From Hymenobacter qilianensis (GTDB lineage Bacteria; Bacteroidota; Bacteroidia; Cytophagales; Hymenobacteraceae), in contig NZ_CP060784.1 of assembly GCF_014489555.1 (NCBI RefSeq), forward strand, positions 1,736,001-1,800,000: a DNA stretch of 64,000 bases, read 5' to 3'. Below the pieces are notes generated by a model. That model did not search any database, had not been told where the DNA came from, and saw only the letters and a program-made list of their open reading frames with translations. Both the position numbers and the translations under genes were made by a program. Each line of letters opens with the position of its first letter. Within the stretch, counting starts at the first letter, position 1. Shown in pieces: positions 39,604 through 49,564 of this stretch.

Positions 39604-40248
39604 ATGAAACGCACTGTCTTATTGCTGTTTAGCTTATTTTCTCTGGCACTTAGCGCCCACGCACAGTTTGGGGTGAAAGGTGGAATCAACCGCGCCGTGC
39701 TCAGCGGCAACGTCGGCGACGATGCTGAGTATCAAACCTCGTATCATGCCGGTATTTTTTACGAAGCAAAGATTCTCGGCCCGGTTTCGTTGCAGCCCGA
39801 GCTGCTGTATTCCATGCAGGGTGCCCAGGCCCGCAGCCTCATCCGCGACCAGTCATTGGAGGAGTTCGACACTAAACTGCACTACCTCACCCTGCCCGTA
39901 CTCGCGAAAGTGAGCCTCGGTCCGGTGTTCGTGGAGGCTGGTCCACAGTTCAGCTATCTGGTTTCGGCCCAAGACAATGGCCGCTTGCAAGTGGATATGA
40001 CAAGCTCTGGCCCGAGCGAATACCTTGACTTCGACCGCGATTCAAGCGGTGATTTCAAGAAAAGCGACCTGGGCGTGGCACTAGGCGCAGGCATCAAGCT
40101 GCCGCTGGGCTTATCCGTGGGTGGCCGCTTTACCACCAGTCTCAACAACATCAGCGACTACCGCAACATCAGCGGCGTAAACGACCCGGAGCTGAAAAAC
40201 CGCGTGTTTCAAGCCTATGTAAGCTTTCAGCTGGGGAGGAATAACTAA
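39604..40248 (+). CDS. Outer membrane beta-barrel protein (PorT-like)
   Basis: A 214-residue exported barrel protein. The signal (RTVLLLFSLFSLALSAHAQ) is cleaved before FGVKGGINRA. Alternating aromatic/polar strands follow (for example KLHYLTLPVLAKVSLGPVFV) and it ends with VFQAYVSFQLG plus a short tail, as in the outer-membrane beta-barrel (OMP_b-brl_2/PorT) group. It is intact and monocistronic, with a terminator 27 bases after the stop. The role is unknown; structural or pore functions are usual. Confidence 0.85.
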   Translation: MKRTVLLLFSLFSLALSAHAQFGVKGGINRAVLSGNVGDDAEYQTSYHAGIFYEAKILGPVSLQPELLYSMQGAQARSLIRDQSLEEFDTKLHYLTLPVLAKVSLGPVFVEAGPQFSYLVSAQDNGRLQVDMTSSGPSEYLDFDRDSSGDFKKSDLGVALGAGIKLPLGLSVGGRFTTSLNNISDYRNISGVNDPELKNRVFQAYVSFQLGRNN

Positions 40249-40274
40249 GCCTTCGCCTTTGGTTTAACTTCATC

Positions 40275-40308
40275 AAAAAGCCCCCAGAAATCATCTGGGG
40301 GCTTTTTT
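40275..40308. terminator. Bidirectional terminator, G/C-run type
   Basis: AAAAAGCCCCCAGA pairs with TCTGGGGGCTTTTTT around a short loop, between the barrel gene and the convergent TldE gene. Confidence 0.88.
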
Positions 40309-40323
40309 ATTGTCGAACAATAC

Positions 40324-41648
40324 TTATACAGCGTCCGACAAACTGGTGAAGGTGAAGTCGCGAATCTTCAGAGGTGGCACTAAATTGCCCCCCAGACGTT
40401 GCGGCTTGCCTATTGCCTCGATATTATTCAGCATAATAATCGGGCTTTCGTTGAAGCGGAAGTTCTTCACCGGGTGCTTGATCTTGCCGTTCTCGATGTA
40501 GAAGGTACCGTCGCGCGTCAGGCCAGTATAGAGCAAGGTTTGTGGGTCAACGTCGCGGATGTACCACAGGCGCGTTACCAATATTCCTTTCTCGGTGCTT
40601 TTGATCATGTCCTGCACCGTTTGGGTGCCGCCTTCCATGATGAAGCCACTGGGGAAAGCGGTGGGCGCGACGTTATTTTTCTGGGCCCAGAAGCGTGAAT
40701 AGTACATATTCTTCATCACACCCTTCTCAATCCAGGTCATACGCTTCGTTGGCAAGCCATTACCGTCAAACACGTTGCCGGGCGCCTCTGCATTGAGGGG
40801 GTCAGAGTAGATGGTTATACGCTCATCAAAGAGCTTTTGACCGAGCTTATTGCCACCGCCTTTTTTGCTCAAAAAGCTGCGCCCCTCATCCGCTGAGCGA
40901 GCGTCGAGCGAGTACATCAGATTGTTGAGCAACCCTTCATCGGAAACCAGCGCAGCCGGCTCCAGAATTACGGTGTACTTGCCCGGCTCAATGGCTTTTG
41001 CATTCACTGAACCAGCCGCTTTATCGGCCGCAATTTTGGTTAGAGCCTTGGCGTCGAGCTTGTTGGCATCCGTGAAGTCAGCTACGGCGTAGCCCGAACC
41101 TGTACCGTCAGGTGTGCGGACGGTGACGGAGAAATCGAGGCTGGTGTCTTGCTGATACGCTTCGAGGCCCTTGCTGTTGCGCATGGCCAAGAAGCTGGCA
41201 CCATCTTCTAAGTAGCCCGCCGCCGTAAGCTTGCGGTCTTGGCATAAAGCAATACTATCAGCGGCAGCTTTAGCGCGGAAATCAGGTGTGATGTTGGCAG
41301 TCGTCTGAGCAAATGATACTGGCGTGAGGTACTGCTGCGGACCTAGTAGCGGCACATAGTCAGGATCTTCGGGGCAAGGCGGGCAATTTCTTCGGCCCGC
41401 TGTACGCACCGGCGCAGCGTAGCTTCGTCGAACTCATTGCAGGTAGCCACGCCCGAGCGTTTGCCAAAGCCTGATTCCACTACCAGCGACACGTTGTCGG
41501 TGGCGCCGGCGGTGCTCACGTTGTTACGGGCGTAGCGGATGTTGCCTCTGGTGCGTCCTTGCAGGGTTACGGTACACTCATCGGCCTTACTATAGCTCAG
41601 AACTTTCTTGAGAATAGTCTGAGCTTCGTCTTTTGAGAGAATGGGCAT
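40324..41648 (-). CDS. TldE/PmbA-like metallopeptidase partner, copy B (one frame break)
   Basis: A 441-residue protein of the TldD/PmbA family lacking the zinc motif, so it is the TldE-type subunit. Blocks include AEEIARLAPE, 'GSGYAVADFTD', 'AIEPGKYTVILEPAAL' and the end GNLVPPLKIRDFTFTSLSDA. Copy A at 43471 is about three-quarters identical by eye, which allows the break near the G run 41371-41374 to be placed exactly: one C more gives LAPEDPDYVPLLGP, matching LAPESPEYVPFLGA in copy A. It has no signal peptide. It is the last gene of the tandem TldD-TldE-TldD-TldE block. Confidence 0.88.
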
Positions 41649-41735
41649 TGCTAGCTGATTTTATGATAGTTATGCAACAATTGGCCTCAAGCCTAGCCAT
41701 TTTCTTTTGCAAAATGGCTAGGCCTGAATTTCCCA

Positions 41736-43388
41736 TTATCCAATCTTACGGGCCGTGTTGATGACGTTCACGCCGTTGAAGCGCGTAGTGGAACTGCCGT
41801 GGCTTACGGCGCTGCTCTGCGAAGGCTGACCTTTGCCATCGTTGAAGAAGCCCGAGAACCGGTAGTCCGACTCGTCGCAGATGGCGGCGCAGCTGTTCCA
41901 GAACTCCAGGGTGTTGGTCTGGTAAGCCACGTCTTCCAGCATCCCCGTGATTTTGCCTTTGTTGATCTCGTAGAACACCTGACCACCGAACTGGGAGTTG
42001 TAGCGCTGCTGGTCGATGGAGAAAGAACCGTGGCCGGCAATGTAAATGCCTTTGTCCACACCTTTTACCATGTCGTCCACGGAGAGCTTCGTCTTGCCCG
42101 GCTGCAGGCTCACGTTCGGCATGCGCTGAAACTGCACATCGGCCCACGACTGCGCGTAGCAGCACCCATCTGACTCATTCTGACCCACCATCGCGGCCTG
42201 GTCACGAATCTTCTGGTAGTCGATGAGCATGCCGTCTTTAATCAGGTCCCACTTCTTGGTTTTCACGCCCTCGTCGTCGAACCCAACGGCACCGAGCGAA
42301 TTTGCCTGCTGCTTGTCAGCTACAATGTTCACCAACTTGGAGCCGTAAGGCTGCTTTTTGGCGCGCCACTCCAAAGTAGCGAAGGAAGTGCCGGCGTAAT
42401 TGGCTTCGTAACCGAGTACACGGTCCAGCTCCGTCGGGTGACCTACGCTTTCGTGGATGGTCAGGCCCAGGTGATGGGGATCCAGCACGAGGTCGTATTT
42501 GCCGGGCGTTACCGATTTGGCAGTCAGCTTTTGCTTTACCTGCTTGGTAGCGGCCGTAGCGTCTTCCAAAATGTCGTAGCTGTTTTTGTAGCCTACCAAA
42601 TCGGAGCCGGCGGGGCCAGCTACTTTATCAGCCGCTTTCGGCGTGAGGTACTCGTAGCCCATGCCCATCGGCGCACTCAGCGCTTGGCGGCTGCGGAATT
42701 TGCCTGAGGCCCGGTCAATAGCCGTTACGCTGAAGGTTGGCCAGATGCGGTGAATGTCCTGGTCGATATAAGAGCCGTCGGTAGAGGCAAAGTACTTCTG
42801 CTCATTAACCTGGAACAGAGATGAGTTCACGAAGCTGGCGCCGTTGTCCATAGCCTTCGCATTGGCTCCCAACAGCAAATCCACTTTCTGAGCAATCGGT
42901 ACTTCGAAAGCGTTCTGCTGAATTGGAGTTTTCCAGCTTACCTCGCCGTGGCCTTTTACCGGCGCCAGCTTCACCTGCTCCTTCTGCACTTTGGAGTTGG
43001 CTTTGGCAATCTGCACCGCTAGCTGGGCGGCTTTGGCCAGGCCGGCTTCACTTACAGTATTGGTGGCTGCAAACCCCCAGGTGCCATTGGCCAATACGCG
43101 CACGCCGGCGCCGTAGCTTTCGGTGCTGGCAATGTTCTGCACCTGCTTTTCGCGGGTGAAAATGCCTTGGTTCAAGGAGCGGCCAATGCGTACGTCGGCG
43201 TAGGAAGCACCGGCCGACTTAGCGGCATTGAGCGCGGCGTCGGCCAGACGCTTTTTCAGGGCTACGTCGGCGGCAGGAATCAGCAATTGCTCGGGCGTAA
43301 CCAAATTGCCCCCCAGACTTGGAAAGCTGGGCAAAAACAGGGCGCCGGCCGCTAAGCCCGACAGCCCGACAAAATCGCGTCGTTTCAA
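41736..43388 (-). CDS. TldD-like metalloprotease with Tat signal, copy B
   Basis: An intact 550-residue TldD-family zinc protease. The zinc site is HESVGHPTE (HExxxH) in LGLTIHESVGHPTELD. The N-terminus MKRRDFVGLSGLAAGALFLP is a twin-arginine signal with the RRDF motif, so it should be exported folded. TldD/TldE complexes degrade unfolded peptides and mature ribosomal peptides such as microcin B17. No precursor peptide gene is visible here. It lies 87 bases before TldE copy B in the same direction. Confidence 0.92.
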   Translation of the reverse strand: MKRRDFVGLSGLAAGALFLPSFPSLGGNLVTPEQLLIPAADVALKKRLADAALNAAKSAGASYADVRIGRSLNQGIFTREKQVQNIASTESYGAGVRVLANGTWGFAATNTVSEAGLAKAAQLAVQIAKANSKVQKEQVKLAPVKGHGEVSWKTPIQQNAFEVPIAQKVDLLLGANAKAMDNGASFVNSSLFQVNEQKYFASTDGSYIDQDIHRIWPTFSVTAIDRASGKFRSRQALSAPMGMGYEYLTPKAADKVAGPAGSDLVGYKNSYDILEDATAATKQVKQKLTAKSVTPGKYDLVLDPHHLGLTIHESVGHPTELDRVLGYEANYAGTSFATLEWRAKKQPYGSKLVNIVADKQQANSLGAVGFDDEGVKTKKWDLIKDGMLIDYQKIRDQAAMVGQNESDGCCYAQSWADVQFQRMPNVSLQPGKTKLSVDDMVKGVDKGIYIAGHGSFSIDQQRYNSQFGGQVFYEINKGKITGMLEDVAYQTNTLEFWNSCAAICDESDYRFSGFFNDGKGQPSQSSAVSHGSSTTRFNGVNVINTARKIG

Positions 43389-43470
43389 GAAAGTAGAAGT
43401 TTGAGTGAGGAGTAGAATTTAAGTACAAAACCCGCCGGACAAGCCCGACGGGTTTCGTAGTGACCAATCG

Positions 43471-44808
43471 CTAAACAGCGTCCGACAAGCTGGTGAAGGT
43501 GAAGTCGCGAATCTTCAACGGCGGCACCAAATTGCCCCCCACGCGCTGGGGCTTACCGATAGCCTCCAGGTTGTTGAGCATAATAATGGGCGACTCATTG
43601 AAGCGGAAGTTCTTCACCGGATGCTTGATCTTGCCGTTCTCGATGTAGAAGGTACCGTCGCGCGTCAGGCCCGTGTACAAGAGCGTCTGCGGATCAACGG
43701 GGCGGATATACCACAAGCGCGTTACCAAGATGCCTTTTTCGGTACCCTTAATCATGTCCTGCACCGACTGCGTGCCGCCTTCCATAATCCAGCCGCTGGG
43801 GCGAGGAATATCAGGCACACCCGATTTCTGGGCCCAGAAGCGGGAAGTGTAGAGGTTTTTTACTACGCCTTTCTCGATCCAAGTCATTTTCTGCTGAGGG
43901 CGGCCGTCACCGGAGAAGGTGAGGGTTGGAATCTCAGCGTTCAGCGGGTCGGAGTAGATAGTGACGCGCTCATCAAACAGCTTTTCGCCTTTCTTATTTC
44001 CACCACCTTTTTTGCTCAGGAAAGAGCGGCCTTCATCAGCGTTACGTGCGTCGAGGGCGTTCATCAAAGCGGCAAGAAGGGATGCATCGGTGTTGGCTAC
44101 CAGCGCAGCAGGCTCCAGAATAACGGTGTACTTGCCGGGCTCAATGGCTTTGGCACCTACCGAGGCCGAGGCCTTATCGGCGGCAATCTGGGTGAGGCGG
44201 GCGGCGTCGAACTTGCTGGCGTCGTTGTAGTCGGCGGTGGCGTAGCCCGAGCCGGTACCGTCGGGCGTGCGTACCGTTACGGAATACTCTAGGTTGGTGA
44301 GCTGCTGGTAAGCTTCGAGGCCTTTGCTGTTGCGCTTGGCAATGAAGCCAGCCTCGTCATTCAGGAAGCCAGCGGAGCTTAGCTTCTTCTGCTCGCACAG
44401 CTTCATGCTGGCGGCGGTTTGCTGGGCGCGGTAGTCGGGGGTAATGTTGGCGGTAGCGGCGACAAATGCGGCGGGCGACGGAGCCATATATTTCTGGGCA
44501 CCCAGAAATGGAACGTACTCAGGGCTTTCAGGAGCAAGGCGGGCAATTTCTTCGGCCCGCTGCACGCAGCGGCGCAGCGTGGCTTCGTCGAACTCGTTGC
44601 AGGTAGCTACGCCCGAGCGTTTGCCAAACCGCGACTCCACGGCCAGCGACACGTTATCAACAGCACCGGCGGTCGAAATAGCATTACGCGCCGAGCGCAC
44701 GTTGCCGCCCGTTGTGCCGTTGAGCGTGACTTCACACTCATCGGCTTTGCTGTAGCTCAACACCTTGGTCAGGATAGCCTGAGCTTCTTCTTTGGAAAGT
44801 ATGGCCAT
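43471..44808 (-). CDS. TldE/PmbA-like metallopeptidase partner, copy A
   Basis: An intact 445-residue paralogue of copy B from the ATG at 44808 (MAILSKEEAQAILTKVLSYS); the longer frame adds 33 poor residues. Matching blocks are VATCNEFDEATLRRCVQRAE, SFLSKKGGGNKKGEKLFDER and VKNFRFNESPIIMLNNLEAI. It lacks the HExxxH zinc motif, as TldE does. There is no signal peptide although its partner TldD has a Tat signal, so it may be carried out as a folded complex or stay in the cytoplasm. It lies 61 bases downstream of TldD copy A. Confidence 0.9.
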   Translation of the reverse strand: MAILSKEEAQAILTKVLSYSKADECEVTLNGTTGGNVRSARNAISTAGAVDNVSLAVESRFGKRSGVATCNEFDEATLRRCVQRAEEIARLAPESPEYVPFLGAQKYMAPSPAAFVAATANITPDYRAQQTAASMKLCEQKKLSSAGFLNDEAGFIAKRNSKGLEAYQQLTNLEYSVTVRTPDGTGSGYATADYNDASKFDAARLTQIAADKASASVGAKAIEPGKYTVILEPAALVANTDASLLAALMNALDARNADEGRSFLSKKGGGNKKGEKLFDERVTIYSDPLNAEIPTLTFSGDGRPQQKMTWIEKGVVKNLYTSRFWAQKSGVPDIPRPSGWIMEGGTQSVQDMIKGTEKGILVTRLWYIRPVDPQTLLYTGLTRDGTFYIENGKIKHPVKNFRFNESPIIMLNNLEAIGKPQRVGGNLVPPLKIRDFTFTSLSDAV

Positions 44809-44869
44809 TATATGTGGTTGTACTGATTTATTTATGTGTGAATTTGCCCCCCAGGAATAGAGACAATCA

Positions 44870-46522
44870 TTACCCGATTTTGCGGGCCGTGTTGATGACG
44901 TTGACACCGTTAAAGCGCGTGGTAGCGCTGCCGTGGCTCACGGCTGACACCTGCGAAGGCTGACCTTTGCCATCGAAGAATGACCCGAACAGGCGGTAGT
45001 CCGACTCATCGCAGATGGCGGCGCAGCTGTTCCAGAATTCCAACGTATTAGTCTGGTAAGCTACGTCTTCCAGCATGCCGTCAATCTTGCCCTTGTTGAT
45101 GGCATAGAACACCGTGCCGCCAAACTGCGAGTTGTAGCGCTGCTGGTCGATAGAGAAGGAACCACGACCGGCGATATAAATGCCTTTGTCCACGTTCTTA
45201 ATCATCTCATCTACCGAGAGCTTCGTTTTGCCGGGCTGCAGGCTGATGTTCGGCATGCGTTGGAACTGCACTGAGCTCCAAGAGTCGCCATAGCTGCAAC
45301 CGTCCGATTCATTCTGGCCCACCATCGCGGCCTGGTCGCGGGTTTTCTGATAGTCAACCAGTATCCCGTCCTTGATGATATCCCACTTCTTGGTCTTCAC
45401 ACCTTCATCATCGTAGCCAACGGCACCCAAGGAACCGGGCTGTAGCTTATCGGCCACGATATTCACCAGCTTGGAGCCGTAGGGCTGCTTCTTGGCGCGC
45501 CACTCCAGGGTAGCGAAGGAAGTGCCAGCATAGTTGGCTTCGTAGCCCAGCACGCGGTCGAGCTCCGTGGGGTGACCTACGCTTTCGTGGATGGTCAGGC
45601 CCAGGTGGTTCGGGTCGAGCACCAGATCATACTTGCCCGGTACTACCGACTTAGCAGTAATTTTCTCCTTGGCCTGCTTGGCAGCCAAGGCAGCATCCTC
45701 CAGAATATCGTAGCTGTCTTTGTAGCCGATAAGACCGGTGCCGGCAGGACCAGCAATCTTGCCAGCAGCCTTAGGAGTCATGTATTCGTAGCCCATGCCC
45801 ATGGGGGCGCTCAGGGCCTGCCGCGTCCGGAATTTGCCCGAGGCGCGGTCGATGGCCGTTACGTCGAATGTGGGCCAGATACGGTGCACATCCTGGTCAA
45901 TGTAAGAGCCATCAGTCGAGGCAAAGTACTTCTGCTCGTTTATCTGAAAAAGCGCCGAGTTCACGAAGTTGGCGCCGTTGTCCAGGGCCTTGGCGTTGGC
46001 AGCGAGCAGCAAGTCTACTTTCTGGGCAATGGGTACCTGAAAGGCATTCTGCTGAATCGGCGTTTTCCAGGTCACATCGCCAACGCCTTTTACGGGCGCC
46101 AGCTTCACCTGCTCTTTCTGCACTTTGGAGTTGGCTTTGGCAATCTGTACCGCTAGCTGAGCAGCTTTGGCCAGGCCGGCTTCCGTCACCGTGTTAGTAG
46201 CGGCAAAGCCCCAGGTGCCGTTGGCGAGCACGCGCACGCCGGCGCCAAAACTCTCACCGCTGGCAATGTTCTGCACCTGCTTTTCGCGGGTGAAAATGCT
46301 TTGGTTTAGATACCGGCCAATGCGCACATCGGCATACGAAGCACCAGCTGACTTAGCCGCATTGAGCGCCGCATCGGCTAAGCGCTTGTTCACTGCGGCA
46401 TCCATTACTGATTCAAGCAACCGCTCCGGGCTAACCAGAGTGCCACCGAAACCGGGGAAGTTGGGCAGGAACACAGCCCCCGCCGCCAGGGCCGAGAGTC
46501 CTACAAAATCACGTCTTTTCAA
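44870..46522 (-). CDS. TldD-like metalloprotease with Tat signal, copy A
   Basis: An intact 550-residue TldD, the same length as copy B and highly similar throughout. The signal is MKRRDFVGLSALAAGAVFLP and the zinc motif is again HESVGHPTE. Differences are spread along the gene (for example the C-terminal DYRLFGSFFDGKG against DYRFSGFFNDGKG), so the duplication is not brand new. It is the first gene of the four-gene block, preceded by a palindromic repeat at 46.65 kb. Confidence 0.92.
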   Translation of the reverse strand: MKRRDFVGLSALAAGAVFLPNFPGFGGTLVSPERLLESVMDAAVNKRLADAALNAAKSAGASYADVRIGRYLNQSIFTREKQVQNIASGESFGAGVRVLANGTWGFAATNTVTEAGLAKAAQLAVQIAKANSKVQKEQVKLAPVKGVGDVTWKTPIQQNAFQVPIAQKVDLLLAANAKALDNGANFVNSALFQINEQKYFASTDGSYIDQDVHRIWPTFDVTAIDRASGKFRTRQALSAPMGMGYEYMTPKAAGKIAGPAGTGLIGYKDSYDILEDAALAAKQAKEKITAKSVVPGKYDLVLDPNHLGLTIHESVGHPTELDRVLGYEANYAGTSFATLEWRAKKQPYGSKLVNIVADKLQPGSLGAVGYDDEGVKTKKWDIIKDGILVDYQKTRDQAAMVGQNESDGCSYGDSWSSVQFQRMPNISLQPGKTKLSVDEMIKNVDKGIYIAGRGSFSIDQQRYNSQFGGTVFYAINKGKIDGMLEDVAYQTNTLEFWNSCAAICDESDYRLFGSFFDGKGQPSQVSAVSHGSATTRFNGVNVINTARKIG

Positions 46523-46653
46523 GAGGGTAAGGTTTTGGGAAGATGAGAGGAGAGTTAAGTTTAGAGAGAAATCGGGAGAAACTCAATTTCAATGACAAAG
46601 AATGCCCCCCAGGGCTGCATTGGGGCGTTGTCTAAAGTGCACTTAAAAAAGCT

Positions 46654-46747
46654 GTCATGCAGAGCGGTAGCGAAGCATCTGGCGTGTTTAGTAAGATTAC
46701 AAACCTCACGTCAGCACGCGAGATGCTTCGCTACCGCTCTGCATGAC
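46654..46747. repeat. REP-like palindromic element (GTCATGC family), left of mcrBC
   Basis: Arms of about 32 bp, GTCATGCAGAGCGGTAGCGA and so on to GCGTG, with one mismatch (GGCGTG against CACGCG). They enclose about 30 bases containing TTTAGTAAGATTACAAACCT, similar to the loop of copy 1. It lies between the TldD block and mcrC. Confidence 0.85.
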
Positions 46748-46770
46748 GGGCTGGTATTGCAGCCGATTCT

Positions 46771-47808
46771 TTATTCAATCAGCTTCAGCAAATCAGTGGC
46801 AATACCAGACCAGGGCTGATTTAAATCCAGGGTCACGACGCGGACGGGGTGAGCGCCGAGGGTGTAGCGCAAGTCAACCTCGCGGGTGGCGGCGGGGTAG
46901 AGCAGAATACCTTCCAGCTGCTGCGTGGGGGGCAAATCTTGGTTCTGCAGGTAAGCGTACAGCTGATACAGATGGGGCGAGATAAGCCGCTGCCGGTCGT
47001 AGCGCGGACGCAGGGCGGCGCGGTAGTATTTGGTGTCGAGGATGATTTTGCGCTCCGCAGACTCCAGCGTGGTATCGGTAATCATAGCGGGCAGGAGGCT
47101 CAGGTCTTCGGGCTCATCGGCGGCGGCTTGCCAGCTTATCGTTTCTGACAGCACCCGAAACCGGCGCTGCTCTAGGCGGTAGAAGTTGCGCACAAACGCC
47201 TCAAAAACCTGGGCCATCAGCCGTTCATCGCGCCGAAAATCGACGAAGCGTGTGCGGCCATCGGCGGCGGGCTCAGGGAGGGCGCTGCGGTGCAGAAGCT
47301 CACACACATTCAACAATAAGGCTTCGTGGCCAGTTGGCCGAGAGCGACGCACAGCCCGCAGCGCGTGGCTGCTCAGCGAGGTGGGGGGCAAATCGGTGGG
47401 GAAACGGCGCCGCAGGGCGCGCAGCTCCTGGCGCAAATCAGCGGACACTTGCCGTGCTCTGATTACCTGATCTACTGCTCCCAGCAGCAGCCGGATAAAA
47501 GGCGTATCGGGCCTCAGCTCATCATAAGCGCACACGGCCCGGCCCCGCCGCAGTAAGTCGCGCGACAGGGAAGCATCCAGCAACACGCGCCCGCGCAGCT
47601 CGTCCAGCTCTTCCTCCCGCGCCACATAGGTCTGCCGCAGCCCCTGGCTCAACAGTCGGCGGGTGCCCATGAGCAGCACTCGCCCCAGCAGCTCCACCGG
47701 CCGATGAAACGCCGTCGCTTCCGAAGTCAGCCATTCCTCCTGCTCGGGCAAACGGTTCCAAGCGTAGCAGAGCAGATAGTAGAGGTTCTGAATCGGAATC
47801 GGAATCAT
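46771..47808 (-). CDS. mcrC: McrC subunit of McrBC modified-cytosine restriction system
   Basis: A nuclease subunit of about 345 residues from the ATG at 47808 (MIPIPIQNLYYLLCYAWNRL). The PD-(D/E)xK nuclease core is visible as LLPAMITDTTLE followed by RKIILDTKYY. McrC joins McrB to cut DNA carrying methylcytosine. It begins 13 bases after the mcrB stop. The longer frame upstream of 47808 overlaps mcrB and is not expected to be used. Intact. Confidence 0.9.
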   Translation of the reverse strand: MIPIPIQNLYYLLCYAWNRLPEQEEWLTSEATAFHRPVELLGRVLLMGTRRLLSQGLRQTYVAREEELDELRGRVLLDASLSRDLLRRGRAVCAYDELRPDTPFIRLLLGAVDQVIRARQVSADLRQELRALRRRFPTDLPPTSLSSHALRAVRRSRPTGHEALLLNVCELLHRSALPEPAADGRTRFVDFRRDERLMAQVFEAFVRNFYRLEQRRFRVLSETISWQAAADEPEDLSLLPAMITDTTLESAERKIILDTKYYRAALRPRYDRQRLISPHLYQLYAYLQNQDLPPTQQLEGILLYPAATREVDLRYTLGAHPVRVVTLDLNQPWSGIATDLLKLIE

Positions 47809-47821
47809 ATGACGAATGAGG

Positions 47822-49122
47822 CTACCGCAACAGTCGCTTTTTATGGGCCGCTGCTTTTGCGGGCTGGTCCAGCCAGTATTCATCCAGCAGCGGCGCAATT
47901 TCCTGCTCCAGAATAAGCGTCAGCCAACTATCAGCGGCGGCAGAGTCAGGTGGCGGCTGACAGAAATAGCTGTGGCCCAGCTGGAAATCTTCGCCCAGAT
48001 CGGGGTCGTCGCTGATGGCTTGGTTAAGTTCCGTGAGCCGCGTCACAAGCCGTGTAATGACAGCGGCCGGCACCCTTTTTTGGGCCAGAAAGCTTTGTAA
48101 AGGCGCGCCAAATTCCGGCTGCATTTTCACGAACGCAAACCGGCGCCGCAGGGCATAATCCAGCGGGGCCAAGGAGCGGTCGGCGGTGTTCATGGTGCCA
48201 ATGACGTACAGGTTTTCGGGTACGAAAAACCGGGGCACATGGGGGGGCGAATAAGGCAGGCGCACCGCGTGGGCGGGACCGCGCTTGTCGGCTTCCAGCA
48301 ACAGAAAAAGCTCCCCAAAAATCCGACTCACATTGCCCCGATTGATTTCATCAATCAGCAGAAAATAAGGCTTGTCGGGCTCCTGGGCAGCGCGGTGGCA
48401 AAACTCCAGCAGCACGCCCAGCGTCAGCCGAAAATTGCCCTGCGCATCGGGCCGGAATCCCTGCACAAAATCCTCGTAGCTGTAGCTGGGATGAAACTGG
48501 ACCAGCTCCACGCGGGTAACATCCGTGGAGCCTAGCTCCAGCCAGGCCAGGCGTCGGGCCAGAAAGGTTTTGCCCGTGCCGGGCGGACCATATAAAATAA
48601 TATTGCGGCGCCGCCGCAAGGCCGATAGCGTGTCATCGAGCTTTTGCTCGGAGATAAACAACTCCTGCAAGGCCGTAGCGCGGTCGTAGGATTCTGTGGG
48701 GGGCAAATTGTAGCCGGAAACCGGCTCCTGTACGTCCATTCTCTGTCCTTTCGCCTTTTCCATGGGGGCTGAGTCGCTGGGCCGGCCGGTGTACAAATCC
48801 TGCATGGCCTGCTGGGCCGCTACGTCGCCGTCAAGGGGCGAATTAGCCAGACTTGGGCGCTTGGTGGCAACGGTGAAATCGAGATGCTCGAGCAGGCCGT
48901 TGGTGGGGCCACCGGCGGGCAGGGGCCACTTGGCATCGGTCTGGCCAGTGGCTAAGCGGTAAGCGAGCTGGGCCACCGGCCGGGGCGGGTAGCGCCGGCC
49001 CCGATACACCAAGTCATAGACGGTGCTGGGGGCAAATTCAGCCCTTGCCGGTCGATGTGCCGGAGCGCGCGCAGCACATGGTCGCGGGTGAGTTGAGAAG
49101 GATCGAAAGAAGGGGTGGGCAT
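47822..49122 (-). CDS. mcrB: McrB GTPase subunit of McrBC (one frame break)
   Basis: A 433-residue AAA+ GTPase. Walker A is YGPPGTGKTF, Walker B is FLLIDEINRGN, and GTMNTADRS is the McrB-specific NTxD motif that gives GTP specificity. The N-terminal region, restored by one base at the G run 49028-49032, begins at 49122 (MPTPSFDPSQLTRDHVLRAL). It contains STVYDLVYRGRRYPPRPVAQ, a small module I have seen in the N-termini of other restriction-linked proteins and that may read modified DNA. The published E. coli McrB N-terminal domain is different. With McrC it forms a type IV restriction complex. Confidence 0.88.
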
Positions 49123-49564
49123 CCGGTTCTAAAGGTAGAAGCAAAACGAATGCAACACCAGAAAGGGTTCGGTGAGAGGTCAAAACCGAATTTTGGAAAA
49201 TGAGGGGCTTGCGCAAACGGGTAGCCGGCACCGAAAGCAGGCAGCTTTTAAGTAACTAGGGCGCCCATCGTGGCCTTTGCCTTATCAAAGAATGTCATGC
49301 AGAGCAGCGCGAAGCATCTCGCGTGTTTATCAGGATTACTAAACTCAACCAAGAAGAATGTCATGCGGAGCTTGTCGAAGCATCTCTACCGCTTTGTTGA
49401 TTCTACTAATCAGTAGAGATGCTTCGACAAGCTCCGCATGACAATTACCGTGGCTACGACTGCAAGCGAGGTGCTTCGCGCTGCATGACGGTTAGATTAG
49501 CGCAGATAGTTTCTAGCTTGCCGCCAGCTTCCTAACCAGCCACGGTTGCCTCACGCATTCTTTT
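49123..49564. other. Gap upstream of mcrB
   Basis: The 442 bases between mcrB and the small membrane protein gene contain no gene. Most of it (49294-49489) is the second nested composite palindrome. The remaining part next to mcrB should hold its promoter, which I could not recognise. Confidence 0.6.
49294..49489. repeat. Nested composite of two palindromic repeats, copy B
   Basis: Outer arms (GTCATGCAGAGCAGCGCGAA at 49294 and GGTGCTTCGCGCTGCATGAC ending at 49489) enclose an inner perfect palindrome at 49360-49442 that starts GTCATGCGGAGCTTGTCGAA. The right spacer ATTACCGTGGCTACGACTGC matches the one in copy A at 20.2 kb closely. Both composites have the inner element in the same place. Confidence 0.82.
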
